From contig JBJECR010000032.1 in NCBI GenBank assembly GCA_051871275.1, positions 1 to 19,540 on the forward strand: a stretch of 19,540 bases of DNA, written 5' to 3'. A program made the translations under genes and the position numbers. The notes under the pieces were generated by a model. That model searched no databases. It was not told where the DNA came from and saw only the letters and a program-made list of their open reading frames with translations. Below, piece after piece: positions 1 to 6,940 of the stretch; position 1 is the first letter of the stretch, and every line of letters begins with the position of its first letter. The DNA comes from CAJUPY01 sp051871275. Its GTDB lineage: Bacteria; Bacteroidota; Bacteroidia; Bacteroidales; Muribaculaceae.

Positions 1-228
1 ATGATGAAAACAACAGAAATAATGTGATAAGTCAAGAAACAAGTGCAAAAATAGACATTTTCAGAAACACTTATATATCAGTGCTTTTTCTTTCACTTAT
101 TATGAATTTGTTTTCATATTATGCATTAGGTTTATAATTCTTGCAAATCTGCCAAATCAGGCAAATTAAACTAATTAGTCCAATAAGACCAATTATCAAT
201 TTTGAATAAAAAATTAAAACTATATAAT
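1..228. other. Left-edge intergenic region
   Basis: This A+T-rich stretch precedes the first lipoprotein gene. One forward frame is open from the window edge to a TAA at 136-138 (about 44 codons, with a hydrophobic end), so it could be the last codons of a gene starting outside the window, but there is no recognisable domain. A TTTG at 107-110 could be a -33 element, but the sequence about 20 bp further on (around 133-143) is only a poor match to TAnnTTTG. The promoter of the lipoprotein operon is therefore not clearly identified. Confidence 0.3.
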
Positions 229-1788
229 ATGAAGAAAATCTTATCAATGATGCTGGGCATAATAGCTTTGCTCACATCATGCAGCGGAAATGAAAACATT
301 ATTACCGACGTACAAGGCAAAGCCGGTGAGGTGACTTTCACTCTTTCCGCCGACAATCAAGAGCAGTCCCGTGCCGATGCCATACGCTACGTCATGGCAA
401 TTTATGATGAATCTGAAGCAAACGTTGTATTAAAAGCTACAGAGTTCAGCAGCAACACATTCTCCCTGCGACTGGAACCCGGCAAATACACTTGCCTCTT
501 CTGGGCTGACTATGGCGAAGCAAACTATGATGCAACAGACTTGAAAAACGTCGCTGCCAAAGAAAACAGTGCGGACAATGCCAGCAAAGAAGCTTTCTAT
601 GCCAAGCAAGGCATAACCGTGACAAACGGCAACGTGGTAAACGTTACTCTCCACCGTGCCGTGGCACAGATAACATTCAAGGAAACCGCATCTTTATTTG
701 CCGGAACTTTTTCCGTCACCTACTCCGGTTACCAAAATTTTGATGCCTCCACAGGCGTTGCATCAAATGCCGTGAGTGCAACGGAAGATATAAACATCGC
801 AACAGATGTGAAAGGTTCTCAAACTTCTCCCGCCGAGATTTGCAGCATTTTCCTCCTTGCAAACAATGTGGAAAACGACCTCCACGAATTTACCGTAAAA
901 TATAGCACTGAACCAGAAAAAACCATTTCTAACGTGCCCGTTCAAGCAAACTGCAAAACTAATATCAACGGCAATTTCGGCGGTATTCCATACGTTACAT
1001 TCTCCGCAGATAGCGAACAGAGTTTTTCTATGTACATTGACCGTGGCAACGGAGCGTTTCCATTCGGTAGCGAAGAATACATTGAATATTCCGTAGGTTC
1101 CGGAGAATGGAATAAAATTACGGAAAATGTGTATAGCGTATCTTTTGGCGGCACAAAAGGCAACCTTCGCTTAAGAGGCAAGAGTAGTCAGGGAACAGGG
1201 ATAGATGCCCTTTCAACATATTGCAGTATAGATTTTGAAACTGCGGGCGTACCTGTTTACGGCAAGGGTGATATTCGCACACTTGTGGATTACGAGAATT
1301 ATACGAGTGCAAATACGGAAAATGCAAGATTCTGCAGTCTTTTTGAATCTAATTCAAATTTAATAACAACACCGGATCTTCCAGCCACAAAATTGGCAAC
1401 TTATTGCTACAATCGTATGTTCTATGGATGCAGTTCCCTCACTGTAGCTCCTGAACTCCCTGCAAATGTTTTGCCTCAAGGATGTTATGCAGATATGTTT
1501 ATGAATTGCACATCTCTCACAAAAGGCTCGGAACTGAATGTAACAGAACTTAATAATGATTGCATTGACCGTATGTACTATGGTTGCACAAAATTATCTG
1601 TTGCATCAATTGTGGCTTCGGATATTCATCCATCTATTGTAGAAGAATGGCTTTATAATGCAGGCACAGAAGCGGAATCTCGCACTTTGACAGTCTATAA
1701 CCAATCCGTTTACCGTGTCATTGAAAATTCCCTCCCTGCTATATGGCGACTTAACGCTCCATTTACTACCGTGATATTTAAAAACTAA
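229..1788 (+). CDS. Surface lipoprotein, fimbrillin-like domain plus BspA-like LRRs (3 repeats)
   Basis: This is a 519-residue predicted lipoprotein. The ATG at 229 is preferred over an in-frame TTG at 202 because it gives a clean signal peptide (MKKILSMMLG...) matching the next gene. The lipobox LLTSC puts the lipidated Cys at residue 18. Residues about 30-250 resemble Bacteroidales fimbrillin-like proteins, possibly DUF6562; the segment RLEPGKYTCLFWADYG is typical. Residues about 254-375 form a second domain that usually precedes this repeat class, including GNLRLRGKSSQGT. Residues 379-456 are three 26-residue repeats of the type APELPATxLxxxCYxxMFxGCxSL, followed by a decayed copy and a cap. 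Compared with the paralogue 21 bp downstream, it lacks about 22 residues at the domain 1/2 junction near residue 250. The role is unknown; surface binding or adhesion is inference from the family. Confidence 0.85.
   Translation: MKKILSMMLGIIALLTSCSGNENIITDVQGKAGEVTFTLSADNQEQSRADAIRYVMAIYDESEANVVLKATEFSSNTFSLRLEPGKYTCLFWADYGEANYDATDLKNVAAKENSADNASKEAFYAKQGITVTNGNVVNVTLHRAVAQITFKETASLFAGTFSVTYSGYQNFDASTGVASNAVSATEDINIATDVKGSQTSPAEICSIFLLANNVENDLHEFTVKYSTEPEKTISNVPVQANCKTNINGNFGGIPYVTFSADSEQSFSMYIDRGNGAFPFGSEEYIEYSVGSGEWNKITENVYSVSFGGTKGNLRLRGKSSQGTGIDALSTYCSIDFETAGVPVYGKGDIRTLVDYENYTSANTENARFCSLFESNSNLITTPDLPATKLATYCYNRMFYGCSSLTVAPELPANVLPQGCYADMFMNCTSLTKGSELNVTELNNDCIDRMYYGCTKLSVASIVASDIHPSIVEEWLYNAGTEAESRTLTVYNQSVYRVIENSLPAIWRLNAPFTTVIFKN
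1363..1596 (+). repeat. Three 78-bp coding repeats (26-aa LRR units)
   Basis: Three in-frame 78-bp units run from ITTPDLP to YYGCTKL. The DNA has diverged between units, while the protein pattern, with Cys at unit positions 15 and 23, is kept. The third unit is the most degenerate (GSELNVTEL replaces APELPATTL). Confidence 0.85.
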
Positions 1789-1809
1789 TAACGAATAATA
1801 ATTGCATAA

Positions 1810-3681
1810 ATGAAGAAAGTTTTTTCAATAATGCTGGGCATCGCTGCAATGCTCGCATCATGTAGCCAAAACGATGAGGTACTGAACGTCAGCAGTGAGG
1901 CACAAGAAGTGAAATTTTCGCTTACAGCAGAAAACCAACTGCAATCCCGTGCAAACGACCTCCGTTATATTATGGCGGTTTACGATGAAAGCGGCGAAAA
2001 TGCAGTGATTGCCGAAACCATCTATGACAGCAACACTTTTTCCGTCCGACTTGAACCCGGCAAATACACCTGCCTCTTTTGGGCTGACTACGGCAACGCC
2101 AACTACGACGCTAACAGTCTTAAAAACATCACTTTACAAGACAATGCCACAAATATTGAAGCATTTTTTGCCAAGAAAATTATTACTATCTCCGATAATG
2201 GCGAGGAAGAAGTCACCCTCCGCAGAGCCGTAGCACAAGTTACGCTCAAAGAAACGGATTACCTTGCCCCCGGCACGATGACCGTAACATACAGCGAATT
2301 TCGTGGCTTTGACGTAAATGCGGAAAGTGCTGTAAACAAAGCAAATGCAACAAAAACCATCAATATTGCAGAAACAGTACAAACAAATCCGTCTGAACCG
2401 ATAGAATTAGGCAGTTTCCTCACGCTTGCAAACCCTGCAGATTGTGACCTCTGCACTTTCAAAGTGAAATACGCTGCAGAGCCTGAAAAAACTATCACAA
2501 ACGTACCCATTCAAGCAAATTATAGAACTTATATCATTGGTAAATACGGACTTACTTATAGCCGCCAATTCACAATCACTATTGATGAAAACTGGGAAGA
2601 TGACGACAACACCGTTGAATTTCCTCCGTACCTCACATTCTCCTCTGAAAGCGAACAAACGCTAAGCGTACCATTTAATAATTATGGTTTTGCTGATTTC
2701 AAACTTGGAGAAGATGAATTTTTTGAATACTCCGTAGGCGGAAGCAAATGGGTAAGATTTACTTCAACTATTGAAAATATAACCTTTGGCGGCAGCTTGG
2801 GTAATCTGCGTCTTCGCGGCAAAAGCAGTCAAGGAACTTCCGACGAAAGCACATTTTGCAAATTTGTATTCGGAGCGGCAGATGTTATGGTGGATTGCAC
2901 AGGTGATATTCGCACACTCATAGACTATGCAAATTATCAAACCGTAAATACCGGAAATGCTCGTTTTACCAATCTTTTTGGAGATAATCCGGCACTCAGA
3001 ACTGCACCTGAACTTCCGGCAACAAATTTAGCAAGCGGATGTTACTATGGCATGTTCTCCAAATGCACATCTTTAATAAAGGCACCTGAACTACCTGCAA
3101 CGACATTGAGTTCAGACTGCTATTCCGGTATGTTCTATTTTTGCGAATCTCTCGCAGAAGCACCGGAACTCCCTGCCGAAACATTAGCGGAAAATTGCTA
3201 TATGTATATGTTCCAAAAATGCTCATCTCTCACAAAAGCACCCGTACTCCGTGCTATGAACTTGGCAGAAAATTGCTATGCAAGTATGTTCATGGATTGT
3301 TCCGCACTCCTTGAAGCACCGGTGCTTCCTGCCACAACATTAGCTGATTACTGCTATATGGAAATGTTCCGAGGCTGCACCTCGCTCATAAAAGCACCTG
3401 TACTTCACGCACAAAAATTACCTAATGGCTGCTATCAACTCATGTTCTCATGCTGCCCTAAACTTTCGGAAGTAACAATGCTTGCTACAGATATTAGTGG
3501 TAAATATTGTTTTTTTAATTGGCTTGGAAACTATGATGAAATTTCCGGCACTCAAGCAGACTCTCGCAAACTTACTTTAGCAAATCAAGGCATTTACGAC
3601 TCTCTTGTATCTTCCGATTATACTCTTCCTGAAATCTGGAGAGACGGTCAGGCTACTATCATCTACACTAATCAAGAATAA
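1810..3681 (+). CDS. Surface lipoprotein, fimbrillin-like domain plus BspA-like LRRs (6 repeats)
   Basis: This is a 623-residue paralogue of the preceding gene, starting only 21 bp after it and so probably cotranscribed. The signal peptide ends in lipobox MLASC (Cys18), followed by SQNDE, an acidic stretch like the lipoprotein export signals that send Bacteroidota lipoproteins to the cell surface. The N-terminal domain shares RLEPGKYTCLFWADYG with its neighbour. Unlike the neighbour it keeps a strand-rich piece with RQFTITIDENW, typical of the end of fimbrillin-like domains. A middle domain with NLRLRGKSSQGT follows. Residues 397-552 are six consecutive 26-residue repeats, each with two conserved Cys, then a C-terminal cap. 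It is probably a surface-exposed binding protein; ligand and partner are unknown. A strong terminator follows at 3702. Confidence 0.87.
   Translation: MKKVFSIMLGIAAMLASCSQNDEVLNVSSEAQEVKFSLTAENQLQSRANDLRYIMAVYDESGENAVIAETIYDSNTFSVRLEPGKYTCLFWADYGNANYDANSLKNITLQDNATNIEAFFAKKIITISDNGEEEVTLRRAVAQVTLKETDYLAPGTMTVTYSEFRGFDVNAESAVNKANATKTINIAETVQTNPSEPIELGSFLTLANPADCDLCTFKVKYAAEPEKTITNVPIQANYRTYIIGKYGLTYSRQFTITIDENWEDDDNTVEFPPYLTFSSESEQTLSVPFNNYGFADFKLGEDEFFEYSVGGSKWVRFTSTIENITFGGSLGNLRLRGKSSQGTSDESTFCKFVFGAADVMVDCTGDIRTLIDYANYQTVNTGNARFTNLFGDNPALRTAPELPATNLASGCYYGMFSKCTSLIKAPELPATTLSSDCYSGMFYFCESLAEAPELPAETLAENCYMYMFQKCSSLTKAPVLRAMNLAENCYASMFMDCSALLEAPVLPATTLADYCYMEMFRGCTSLIKAPVLHAQKLPNGCYQLMFSCCPKLSEVTMLATDISGKYCFFNWLGNYDEISGTQADSRKLTLANQGIYDSLVSSDYTLPEIWRDGQATIIYTNQE
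2998..3465 (+). repeat. Six 78-bp coding repeats (26-aa LRR units)
   Basis: Six exact-length 26-codon units run from RTAPELP to SCCPKL with no insertion or deletion. All keep Cys at unit positions 15 and 23 and MF at 19-20. The consensus is xxAPxLPAxxLxxxCYxxMFxxCxxL. The next unit (SEVTMLATDIS) has decayed into the C-terminal cap. Confidence 0.9.
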
Positions 3682-3701
3682 CACATTATTATATATAATG
3701 C

Positions 3702-3747
3702 AAGGCTGCAAATGGCAAAAAAAGCTGTTTGCAGCCTTTTGCTGTTT
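3702..3747 (+). terminator. Rho-independent terminator of the lipoprotein operon
   Basis: A perfect 11-bp stem (AAGGCTGCAAA at 3702-3712 with TTTGCAGCCTT at 3728-3738) encloses a 15-nt loop. A T-rich but interrupted tail follows. It lies 20 bp after the second lipoprotein stop codon. Confidence 0.8.
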
Positions 3748-3921
3748 GATGGATACTAAGGAATTTAGGGTTTTTAAGGTATTTGGGGATTTTAGGGATG
3801 GTTGGGAGACACATTTTTGCCAAAATGATGTGAATTTTGGGGTATTTTTGCTTGCAAATTGTCAAAATTTGAAGAAAATCAAACTTTTTGCAATTTTTTT
3901 TGAATATTTTCTTGCATTTTG
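3748..3921. other. Intergenic spacer with G-run cluster upstream of asnA
   Basis: No credible gene is seen. The stretch at 3768-3806 carries four runs of three or more G (3768-3770, 3785-3788, 3795-3797, 3804-3806) set in T-rich sequence; the last three are spaced 6 nt apart. The remainder is T-rich and ends at the asnA promoter. A forward frame that stays open here (start at 3698) includes the terminator hairpin and looks like chance. Confidence 0.5.
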
Positions 3922-3952
3922 TTTGCAGATTAAAAAATTATATGTAATTTTG
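3922..3952 (+). promoter_or_regulatory. Bacteroidota-type promoter of asnA
   Basis: The -33 element TTTG (3922-3925) is separated by 19 bp from the -7 element TAATTTTG (3945-3952), an exact fit to TTTG-N19-21-TAnnTTTG. Transcription would start near 3958, giving a leader of about 65-70 nt that is rich in A and lacks a Shine-Dalgarno site. Confidence 0.8.
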
Positions 3953-4025
3953 CCAGCGTAAACGATAAAACAAACAAAAAGAGAAATAAACAAACAAAAT
4001 TATAAACATTTAAAAATTTACAGCT

Positions 4026-5063
4026 ATGAGTTTAATTATTCCAAAAAGCTATCATCTGAAATTATTACCGGAAACAACAGAAGTTGCAATCAAGATGATT
4101 AAAGACACATTTCAAGCAAAACTTTCAAAAGCATTGAAACTCCGCCGCGTGACAGCCCCGCTGTTCGTACTTTCAGGAACAGGTATCAATGACGACTTGA
4201 ACGGTGTGGAACACGCTGTTGCATTTCAGGTGCCGGCTCTCGGCGGCAAACGTGCGGAAGTGGTTCACTCACTTGCTAAATGGAAAAGAGCAAAACTTGC
4301 ATCATACGGTATCGTGCCGGGTTACGGTCTTTACACAGATATGAACGCAATCCGTGCAGATGAAGAATTAGACAACCTCCACTCAATATACGTTGACCAG
4401 TGGGACTGGGAAAAATCCATTGAAAAAGCAGACCGCACTCTGGACTATCTCAAAGCTACAGTGAAAAAAATATATGAAGCACTGAAAGAAACGGAACAGG
4501 CTGTGTATGAACGTTTCCCACACATCACTCCTCGTCTCCCGGAAGAAATACATTTTGTTCACTCTGAGGAACTTGCAAAAGCTTTCCCGGACAAAACGCC
4601 AAAAGAACGTGAAGCTGAAGCAGCAAAGAAATACGGTGCAGTATTCGTAATAGGTATCGGCGGTAAACTCTCCGACGGCAAACCACACGACCTCCGTGCT
4701 CCGGACTATGACGACTGGACATCAGTGAACTCCGACGGATACAAAGGTCTCAACGGTGACATCATTCTCTGGGATTCCGTCCTTGAAATACCTTTTGAAC
4801 TGTCATCAATGGGTATCCGTGTAGATGAAGAAGCCATGGTTCGTCAGCTGGACATTTGCGGTTGCCCGGAAAGAAAACAGCTACAATTCCACAGTGCACT
4901 TCTGAGCGGCAAGCTGCCATACTCTATCGGTGGCGGTATCGGTCAGAGCCGACTCTGTATGTACCTTCTCCAGAAAGCACATATCGGTGAAGTACAAGCC
5001 TCTCTCTGGCCTGAAGAACAAGTGGAAGAATGTAAAAAAGCAGGTATTTATATCGGTATTTAA
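4026..5063 (+). CDS. asnA: Aspartate--ammonia ligase (asparagine synthetase A)
   Basis: AsnA makes asparagine from aspartate, ammonia and ATP in the cytoplasm, through an aspartyl-AMP intermediate; its fold is related to class II aminoacyl-tRNA synthetases. The 345-residue product is slightly longer than the E. coli enzyme (330). It shows the family blocks EVVHSLAKWKR, LHSIYVDQWDWE, IHFVHSEEL, IGIGGKLSDGKPHDLRAPDY, GLNGDIILW, FELSSMGIRVD and the C-terminal GGGIGQSRLCMYLLQ. It differs from E. coli mainly in a longer N-terminus and a different C-terminal tail. It has its own promoter (3922) and terminator (5127), so it appears monocistronic. No repressor gene or riboswitch is visible beside it. 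Confidence 0.97.
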   Translation: MSLIIPKSYHLKLLPETTEVAIKMIKDTFQAKLSKALKLRRVTAPLFVLSGTGINDDLNGVEHAVAFQVPALGGKRAEVVHSLAKWKRAKLASYGIVPGYGLYTDMNAIRADEELDNLHSIYVDQWDWEKSIEKADRTLDYLKATVKKIYEALKETEQAVYERFPHITPRLPEEIHFVHSEELAKAFPDKTPKEREAEAAKKYGAVFVIGIGGKLSDGKPHDLRAPDYDDWTSVNSDGYKGLNGDIILWDSVLEIPFELSSMGIRVDEEAMVRQLDICGCPERKQLQFHSALLSGKLPYSIGGGIGQSRLCMYLLQKAHIGEVQASLWPEEQVEECKKAGIYIGI

Positions 5064-5126
5064 GGGTAAAAAAGAACGTAAATACACACCTTTATATTAA
5101 CTATATCGTAAATTTATGTTTAGGTG

Positions 5127-5162
5127 GGCGGAGTGTCGCGACGACATTCCGCTTCTTGTTTA
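5127..5162 (+). terminator. Rho-independent terminator after asnA
   Basis: An 11-bp GC-rich stem (GCGGAGTGTCG at 5128-5138 with CGACATTCCGC at 5142-5152, one G:U pair) has a 3-nt CGA loop. The tail TTCTTGTTTATT follows. It lies about 65 bp after the asnA stop. Confidence 0.85.
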
Positions 5163-5196
5163 TTGGCATAAAAGATTTTTATTTATAGGCATAAAA
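5159..5196 (+). repeat. Two 15-bp direct repeats, one mismatch
   Basis: TTTATTGGCATAAAA (5159-5173) and TTTATAGGCATAAAA (5182-5196) are offset by 23 bp. They sit between the asnA terminator and the next promoter. They could be paired binding sites or a chance duplication. Confidence 0.45.
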
Positions 5197-5381
5197 AATG
5201 GGAACCGCTCATCACGAGTAGCCCCCACCAATCCTTGTTCATCACATTATGCTTAAGTGTCAGCGTCTTATTTAAACAGCATACCCGGTACCATTAAAAC
5301 AAATTATGGAGAAATATTGTTCAAATGCAAAATGTTTTATCAAAATTTGACACAGATGCACTCAATGTAAAAAAAAATAAC
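5197..5381. other. Intergenic spacer upstream of the HU/SPOR gene
   Basis: Most of this stretch is A+T-rich with no open frame of note. A more G+C-rich island at about 5200-5235 can fold weakly: TGGG with CCCA outside, and GCTC with GAGT inside around an ATCAC loop. There is no promoter or terminator next to it, so I do not call an RNA gene. Confidence 0.4.
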
Positions 5382-5389
5382 TATCTTTG
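5382..5389 (+). promoter_or_regulatory. -7 element of the HU/SPOR gene (near-leaderless start)
   Basis: TATCTTTG matches TAnnTTTG exactly and ends only 5 bp before the ATG at 5395. Transcription would therefore begin at or within a few bases of the start codon. No TTTG lies at the usual 19-21 bp upstream; the nearest (5346-5349) is 32 bp away. Confidence 0.6.
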
Positions 5390-5394
5390 CACTA

Positions 5395-6336
5395 ATGAAT
5401 ACCACGATACGACATATTGAATACTTGCTCAAATGCCACGATTGCGTCATTGTGCCGCACTTCGGAGGATTTGTGGTTCAGCACGTTCCGGCATATTACG
5501 ATGCCGAGCAGGGGCTCTATTTACCTCCAAGGAAATATGTGGTATTCAATCCGGACTTGAATCACAACGACGGCATACTTGCTTCTTCCATAGCTCGCAA
5601 AGACTCTATACGCTTTGAATCCGCTTCTCAGATTATTTCCGATGAAGTAACAGAAATAAAAGACAAAATTCGAGAAACAGGAAGCATAACACTCGGTCGC
5701 GTAGGACGTATAGACTACAAACACGGCAAATACAGCTTCACTGCAAACGAAAATTTTGTTGTTGCACCGCAGCTTTTCGGACTTGAAAATCTGAAAGTCA
5801 AGACTGTTGACTCCACAGAAGAAGATACGCAGAAAACTCCTTCAAAACAGCCGTTTAGCTTCAAACGCAAGATGATTTATGCCGGCAGAGTTGCCGCATC
5901 CATTGCAATTCTCATTGCTTGCGGACTGATTTTCTCCACTCCTATCACAGTTGATGAAAGTGAAGTAAAACTTGCTTCACTCACCTTGCCTGAGGTGAAA
6001 ATGCCGGAGAAACAAGTAGCCGCAGACGGCACGCTATTCATTATGTGTCCGAATGTAGAAGAAAGTATGGCTATCGACGAAACACTCGGCAACAACACAT
6101 CTGCGATAAACAATTCAGACCCATATTATCTCGTTGTGGCTTCCCTTGCTACACGCAGCCAGGCAGAGCAGTTCATTGCCTCTGTCAAAGGCTATGACGG
6201 TGAACTGCAGATTGTGGAAAGCATCACCAAGTTCAGAGTAATTGCTGCAACAGGAGAATCCGCAGAAGACGTGATGAACTACAAGAAAGCAAACCTTGCT
6301 ACTTGTTTCCCTGATGCGTGGCCATGCCACCGCTAA
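5395..6336 (+). CDS. HU-CCDC81 and SPOR domain membrane protein
   Basis: This 313-residue protein has three parts. Residues 1-130 match the paired CCDC81-type prokaryotic HU-like domains found in Bacteroidota (CVIVPHFGGFVVQH, then LGRVGRIDYKHGKYSFTANE). Residues 160-182 are one membrane helix preceded by the basic KRK, which predicts a cytoplasmic N-terminus. Residues 243-310 form a SPOR domain (DPYYLVVASLATRSQAEQF ... FRVIAATGESAEDV), which in other bacteria binds denuded peptidoglycan at the division septum. The layout implies a cytoplasmic DNA- or protein-binding module tied to the periplasmic wall. It is flanked by its own -7 element and terminator, so it is probably monocistronic. The domain calls are strong; the DNA-binding role is inferred from the HU fold. 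Confidence 0.92.
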   Translation: MNTTIRHIEYLLKCHDCVIVPHFGGFVVQHVPAYYDAEQGLYLPPRKYVVFNPDLNHNDGILASSIARKDSIRFESASQIISDEVTEIKDKIRETGSITLGRVGRIDYKHGKYSFTANENFVVAPQLFGLENLKVKTVDSTEEDTQKTPSKQPFSFKRKMIYAGRVAASIAILIACGLIFSTPITVDESEVKLASLTLPEVKMPEKQVAADGTLFIMCPNVEESMAIDETLGNNTSAINNSDPYYLVVASLATRSQAEQFIASVKGYDGELQIVESITKFRVIAATGESAEDVMNYKKANLATCFPDAWPCHR

Positions 6337-6344
6337 ACCGCAAA

Positions 6345-6380
6345 TACGCGTATCAATAACAGATATGCGTAATTTTTTTT
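6345..6380 (+). terminator. Rho-independent terminator after the HU/SPOR gene
   Basis: A 9-bp stem (TACGCGTAT at 6345-6353 with ATATGCGTA at 6363-6371, one G:U pair) with a 9-nt loop is followed by eight T (6373-6380). No -7 element for the next operon is evident in the remaining 32 bp before its start codon. Confidence 0.85.
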
Positions 6381-6412
6381 AATCTCTTTTATAACTCTAA
6401 AATCTAATTGAT

Positions 6413-6940
6413 ATGGACAATTTTCACGAACTTATCATAAACCGCAGAAGTATAAGAAAATACACCGAGCAAACTATTGACCCGGAACACGTAAAACTCA
6501 TTCTTGAAGCCGGACTCCTCGCTCCAACGTCTAAAAGTAGCCGCTCCTGGCAATTTGTAGTAGTGGAAGACAAGGAAATGCTCAAACACCTGGGCGAATG
6601 TAAGTCTAACTACGCAACTTCCATAGCTCGTGCACCTCTTGCTATCGTGGTTGCTGCAGACCCTGCAAAAAGTGATGCTTGGATAGAAGATGCTTCCGTA
6701 GCGGCAACTTTCATGCAACTCCAAGCTGCCGACCTCGGACTCGGTTCTTGCTGGGTGGAAGTGCGAGACAGATACCGTGACGACGGAATGTCTGCTGAAG
6801 AATACGTTCAGTCAGCCCTCGGCATGCCGGACACTATGCCCGTGGTTTGCATCATCTCTATAGGCTACAAAGACGAAGAACGCCGACCGCTGGATCCCGC
6901 CAAAGCACTTTGGGAAAACGTACATATCGGTAAATGGTAA
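6413..6940 (+). CDS. Nitroreductase-family FMN oxidoreductase
   Basis: This 175-residue protein is a short member of the NADH oxidase/nitroreductase family of FMN enzymes, which use NAD(P)H to reduce nitro compounds, quinones or unknown natural substrates. The N-terminal RRSIRKY (11-17) and APTSKSSRSWQFVVV (37-51) are the usual FMN-contact motifs. LGLGSCWVEV is the conserved core segment, and IISIGYKDEE near the end matches the family pattern. It starts a tight four-gene unit: its stop overlaps the next start by 7 bp (6934-6940). The substrate cannot be assigned from sequence, and the fixed link to the downstream genes does not reveal it. Confidence 0.9.
   Translation: MDNFHELIINRRSIRKYTEQTIDPEHVKLILEAGLLAPTSKSSRSWQFVVVEDKEMLKHLGECKSNYATSIARAPLAIVVAADPAKSDAWIEDASVAATFMQLQAADLGLGSCWVEVRDRYRDDGMSAEEYVQSALGMPDTMPVVCIISIGYKDEERRPLDPAKALWENVHIGKW

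Noticed and set aside
3..138. Forward frame open from the left edge to a TAA at 136-138, ending in a hydrophobic stretch
   Set aside because: Only about 44 codons with no recognisable motif in A+T-rich DNA; it could be a gene tail, but one edge fragment is not enough to call.
202..228. Upstream TTG start for the first lipoprotein gene
   Set aside because: It would add nine residues before a signal peptide that matches the paralogue exactly from the ATG at 229.
1363..3465. Repeated DNA as a mobile element or phase-variable array
   Set aside because: The 78-bp units stay in frame, are diverged at DNA level and encode a known surface repeat; no inverted ends or transposase are present.
3605..3961. 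118-codon forward open frame across the end of the second lipoprotein gene and the following spacer
   Set aside because: It overlaps a real gene in another frame, contains the terminator hairpin and G-run tract, and shows no domain or signal sequence pattern.
5199..5235. Possible tRNA or small structured RNA in the G+C-rich patch
   Set aside because: No cloverleaf can be formed, the hairpin is weak, and no promoter or terminator brackets it.
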